Shown here: piece by piece, positions 13,778-17,045 of the stretch
Layout: the number at the start of each line of letters is the position of its first letter
How positions within the stretch are numbered: the first letter of the stretch is position 1
Assembly: GCA_012515365.1 (NCBI GenBank)
Contig: JAAYYM010000315.1
Coordinates: 1 to 17,045, forward strand
Reading direction: 5' to 3'
DNA: 17,045 nucleotides
DNA from: Clostridia bacterium
Lineage (GTDB): Bacteria; Bacillota_A; Clostridia; Lachnospirales; Lachnospiraceae
Notes under the pieces: model-generated
Database searches by the model: none
Told to the model about the DNA's origin: nothing
What the model saw: the letters and a program-made list of their open reading frames with translations, nothing else
Translations under genes and position numbers: made by a program

Positions 13778-15502
13778 ATGAAAAAATTATTGGTTTATTT
13801 AAAAGAATATCGCAAAGAGAGCATTCTAGGCCCACTCTTTAAGCTGTTGGAGGCTACTTTTGAATTAATCGTACCAATGATCATGGCGATTATGATCGAT
13901 CAAGGTATAGAAAAATCCAATCAGCAGATGATTATAAAAATGGCTGGTGTGCTGGTATTACTTGCGCTTGTTGGATTGGTATGTTCTATTACAGCACAGT
14001 TTTTTGCTGCAAAAGCAGCAGTGGGATTTTCAAAAAAGGTACGTCATATTTTGTTTGAACATATTGGAAGCCTTTCTTATGACGATATAGATCGCATTGG
14101 TACAGATACCATGATTGTCAGAATGACAAGTGATATGAATCAGGTACAGAATGGGATTAATCTAACACTGCGTCTGCTGCTTCGATCTCCATTTGTTGTA
14201 TTTGGTGCAATGATTATGGCATTTTTTATTGATGTCAGGTCAGCACTTGTATTTGCGGTTACGATTCCGGTTCTGTCTGTGATTGTTTTTCTCATTATTA
14301 AGATTAGTATTCCTTTATATAAACATGTTCAGACTAAGCTGGAACATGTCCTTGAAATTACACGAGAAAATTTGATTGGTGTCAGAGTAATCAGGGCATT
14401 TTGTAAAGAGAAGGATGAAATTGAAGAATTCACAGATCGAAATGATGAGTTAACACAAATACAAAAGTTTGTAGGCAGAATTTCAGGCTTTATGAATCCA
14501 GTCACATATATTGTGATCAATTTTGCAATTGTCGTACTTTTATATGTAGGTGCATTACGTGTTGATTCCGGAATGATTACACAGGGAGCAGTTGTTGCAC
14601 TGTATAGCTATATGTCGCAAATTCTGATCGAATTGATCAAATTAGCTAATCTGATTATAAATATTACAAAGGCAATTGCATCTGGTAACCGCATTCAGTC
14701 ATTGCTTGATATTACTCCAAACGTAAATCATAATGCGCTGGCTCTAATAAAACCTGCTACGAAAATGAAAGGCGAAATTGAGTTTTCACATGTATCTTTT
14801 TATTATCATGAAGAAGAGGATATGGTACTGACAGATCTAAACTTTAAGATAGAAGCGGGACAGACATTAGGGATCATCGGAGGAACCGGTGCAGGTAAAT
14901 CAACAGTGATCAATCTGCTGTGCGGATTTTATCAGGCCAAGAACGGTAAGATACTGATTGACCGATATTGTATTGAGCAATACCCAACCGAATATTTGCG
15001 GGAACAAATCGGAATTGTACCCCAGAAAGCGGTTCTATTTAAAGGAACCATACGTGAGAATCTGTTATGGGGGAATGAGCAGGCAAGTGATGATGATTTG
15101 ATGAAAGCACTTTGTTATGCACAGGCTGATGCGTTTGTATTAGAAAAAGAAGGTGGTCTTGACTATCTGATCGAACAGGGAGGCAGTAATCTGTCAGGAG
15201 GACAAAGACAACGTCTGACGATCGCCAGAGCACTGGTTAAGAATCCGGCAGTACTGATCTTAGACGACAGTTCATCAGCGCTTGATTATGCCACTGATGC
15301 GGCAATGAGACGTGCCATTGCAAATATGCCAAAACGTCCGACTACCATTATTGTATCGCAGCGTACTTCTTCTTTAAAATCAGCCGATCAGATTATTGTT
15401 TTGGAAGATGGCAGGATAGATGGCATTGGGACACATGAGGAACTGCTTAAGCACTGCCCGATTTATAAAGAAATCTACGATTCACAATATAAGGTATCAT
15501 AA
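13778..15502 (+). CDS. ABC exporter half-transporter with degenerate ATP site (heterodimer partner 1)
   Basis: A 574-residue fusion of a six-helix exporter membrane domain (about residues 10-310) and an ATPase domain. Motifs: Walker A GGTGAGKST (about 368-376), Q-loop IGIVPQKAVLF, an intact signature NLSGGQRQR near 471, and Walker B LILDD, where Asp497 replaces the catalytic Glu. The switch residue is Gln528 (VSQRTSSL), not His. These two changes mark the degenerate-site subunit of heterodimeric exporters such as BmrCD, LmrCD and TM287/288. I prefer ATG 13778 because MKKLLVYLKEYRKES is the usual N-terminus; an in-frame ATG at 13745 lies within the terminator arm. No clear ribosome binding site precedes 13778, GGGG at 13762-13765 being distant. 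The substrate, probably drugs or lipids, is unknown. Confidence 0.9.
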   Translation: MKKLLVYLKEYRKESILGPLFKLLEATFELIVPMIMAIMIDQGIEKSNQQMIIKMAGVLVLLALVGLVCSITAQFFAAKAAVGFSKKVRHILFEHIGSLSYDDIDRIGTDTMIVRMTSDMNQVQNGINLTLRLLLRSPFVVFGAMIMAFFIDVRSALVFAVTIPVLSVIVFLIIKISIPLYKHVQTKLEHVLEITRENLIGVRVIRAFCKEKDEIEEFTDRNDELTQIQKFVGRISGFMNPVTYIVINFAIVVLLYVGALRVDSGMITQGAVVALYSYMSQILIELIKLANLIINITKAIASGNRIQSLLDITPNVNHNALALIKPATKMKGEIEFSHVSFYYHEEEDMVLTDLNFKIEAGQTLGIIGGTGAGKSTVINLLCGFYQAKNGKILIDRYCIEQYPTEYLREQIGIVPQKAVLFKGTIRENLLWGNEQASDDDLMKALCYAQADAFVLEKEGGLDYLIEQGGSNLSGGQRQRLTIARALVKNPAVLILDDSSSALDYATDAAMRRAIANMPKRPTTIIVSQRTSSLKSADQIIVLEDGRIDGIGTHEELLKHCPIYKEIYDSQYKVS

Positions 15503-15514
15503 AGGACTGATCAA

Positions 15515-17045
15515 ATGGGAAAAAACAATCAAAATATCAAGAAAATTTTATTCTATATAGGTTCATACAAAATTCTATTTCTGTTGTCTCTGGTTTTTGC
15601 TGTAGGAACTGTTGTTTTGACGCTCTATATTCCGATTCTGATAGGAGAAGGGATTGATCATATTGTGGCTCCCGGAATGGTAGATTTTGAAGAAATCATC
15701 AAACTCCTTATTAAGATTGTGATATTAGCCATTACGACAGGAATTCTGCAGTGGATTATGAATATCATCAACAATAAAATCGTGTATCATGTGGTAAGAG
15801 ATGTAAGAAATCAGGCATTTAGAAAGTTGGAAATAGTCCCTCTTAAATATATAGATTCTCATTCCAGCGGAGAACTGGTGAGTCGCGTAATAGCTGACGC
15901 GGATCAGTTTGCAGATGGTCTGCTGATGGGATTCACACAATTATTTACAGGTATCGTAACCATTTTGATGACGCTGTATTTTATGCTTCGTATTAATGCA
16001 TGGATCGCTTTACTTGTGGTTGTTATGACACCGCTTTCATTATTTGTTGCAAACTTTGTGGCAAAGCATACGTATCATATGTTCCGTAAGCAATCGGAAA
16101 CACGAGGGGAACAGACAGCATATATTGATGAAATGATTGGAAATCAGAAAATTGTTAAAGCATTTGGACGAGAAAAGGCTTCGTTAAAGAAATTTGATGA
16201 AATCAATTTAAGATTGGAACAATATTCACTAAAGGCTATTTTTTATTCTTCTATAACCAATCCCGGCACCAGATTTATCAATAATCTGGTTTATGCTGCG
16301 GTAGGAGCAACAGGGGCCTTTGCCGCTATCCATGGGATGATTACAGTCGGCGGTCTATCCTTTTTCTTAAGTTATGCAAATCAATATACCAAACCGTTTA
16401 ATGAGATTTCGAGTGTCATTACAGAATTACAAAATGCATTGGCATGCGCAGCCAGATTATTTGAACTAATCGAGGAGGAACCTCAGAAGCCGGACGCAGA
16501 TACAGCTCTGGAATTACAGTCTGTCAATGGAGAAATAGAGCTTAAGAACATATCCTTTGCTTATAAAGAAGGACAGAAGCTGATTCAAAATTTCAGTCTC
16601 AATGTTAATAAGGGGCAGAGGATTGCCATTGTCGGACCTACAGGATGTGGCAAAACAACACTGATCAATCTGCTGATGCGTTTTTATGATGTAAATGCAG
16701 GAGATATTTTACTAGACGGTAATTCGGTTTATCAGATCAAAAGAAACAGTCTGAGAAAATCATTTGGAATGGTATTGCAGGAAACGTGGTTAAGAGAAGG
16801 CACCATCAAGGACAATATTATACTTGGGAAAAAAGATGCTACCGACGATGAGATTATAGAAGCGGCTAAAAAGTCACATGCACATAGCTTTATCAAGCAT
16901 CTGCCGCAGGGCTATCAAACTATGATTACGGAGGATGGAGGCAGTCTGTCACAGGGACAGAAACAGCTTTTATGTATTACGAGACTTATGTTGTGTCAGC
17001 CACCGATGTTAATCCTGGATGAAGCCACTTCATCCATTGATACAA
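15515..17045 (+). CDS. ABC exporter half-transporter, canonical ATP site (heterodimer partner 2; partial at the right edge)
   Basis: An open frame of 510 codons that runs off the window and lacks only the last part of the ATPase domain (D-loop end, H-loop and C-terminus). The membrane domain covers about residues 12-310, including the coupling-helix region SHSSGELVSRVIADADQF. The ATPase domain shows Walker A GPTGCGKTT near 371, Q-loop MVLQETWLREGTIKDNI, signature SLSQGQKQLL (Gly to Gln in LSGGQ) and Walker B MLILDEATSSID with catalytic Glu503. Thus its Walker motifs pair with the intact LSGGQ of the upstream protein to make one active site, while its altered signature faces the degenerate one. 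It starts 12 bases after the upstream stop, with AAGGA at 15502-15506. Heterodimer formation is inferred from these complementary motifs. Confidence 0.92.
   Translation, partial: MGKNNQNIKKILFYIGSYKILFLLSLVFAVGTVVLTLYIPILIGEGIDHIVAPGMVDFEEIIKLLIKIVILAITTGILQWIMNIINNKIVYHVVRDVRNQAFRKLEIVPLKYIDSHSSGELVSRVIADADQFADGLLMGFTQLFTGIVTILMTLYFMLRINAWIALLVVVMTPLSLFVANFVAKHTYHMFRKQSETRGEQTAYIDEMIGNQKIVKAFGREKASLKKFDEINLRLEQYSLKAIFYSSITNPGTRFINNLVYAAVGATGAFAAIHGMITVGGLSFFLSYANQYTKPFNEISSVITELQNALACAARLFELIEEEPQKPDADTALELQSVNGEIELKNISFAYKEGQKLIQNFSLNVNKGQRIAIVGPTGCGKTTLINLLMRFYDVNAGDILLDGNSVYQIKRNSLRKSFGMVLQETWLREGTIKDNIILGKKDATDDEIIEAAKKSHAHSFIKHLPQGYQTMITEDGGSLSQGQKQLLCITRLMLCQPPMLILDEATSSIDT

Noticed and set aside
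1..17045. CRISPR arrays, insertion sequences, tRNA/rRNA genes, toxin-antitoxin or phage-defence genes
   Set aside because: I found no regularly spaced repeats, transposase motifs, cloverleaf sequences or defence-related domains on either strand.

Overview
The window looks like chromosome from a low-GC, Gram-positive, spore-forming member of the Clostridia, most probably Lachnospiraceae. This rests on AT-rich sequence with strong AGGAGG-type ribosome binding sites, an intact spoIVB sporulation peptidase gene, and the Firmicutes gene order asp23–nusB–xseA–xseB–ispA–dxs–tlyA–nadK–argR–recN–spoIVB. The species cannot be named from the sequence alone. Every gene seen lies on the + strand.

Region 1 (1–9186) is one long housekeeping operon. 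After the tail of an unrecognised gene (ending at 125) and a probable extended -10 promoter (about 163–171), ten genes follow with short gaps or overlaps: an Asp23/Gls24 protein, NusB, exonuclease VII large and small subunits, a farnesyl-diphosphate-type synthase, DXP synthase, a TlyA-type RNA methyltransferase, NAD kinase, the arginine repressor and RecN. A strong intrinsic terminator closes the unit. The operon joins isoprenoid precursor supply (Dxs, IspA), DNA repair (XseA/XseB, RecN), RNA biology (NusB, TlyA), NADP supply and arginine control. folD, which sits between nusB and xseA in Bacillus subtilis, is absent here.

Region 2 (9187–11312) holds spoIVB, with a possible sigma-G-like promoter buried in the recN terminator region, then a VTT-domain (TVP38/TMEM64) membrane protein gene with its own promoter overlapped by an inverted repeat. 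spo0A, the usual gene after spoIVB in Bacillus and many Clostridia, is not here.

Region 3 (11313–13756) holds a uracil permease gene, preceded by a terminator hairpin that may be a leader attenuator, and a DHH/DHHA1 phosphoesterase gene closed by another intrinsic terminator.

Region 4 (13757–17045) holds a pair of ABC exporter half-transporter genes. The first has a degenerate ATP site (Asp for the catalytic Glu, Gln for the switch His) and the second, cut by the window edge, has a canonical Walker B. Together they look like a heterodimeric exporter of the BmrCD / TM287-288 type. The first gene starts only 21 bases after a terminator and six bases after a TATAAT, so a leaderless transcript is possible.

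I found no mobile element, CRISPR array, tRNA, rRNA or phage gene, and no convincing new multi-gene system. The most interesting signals are regulatory: three terminators sit so close to the next start codon that a conventional promoter does not fit between them.
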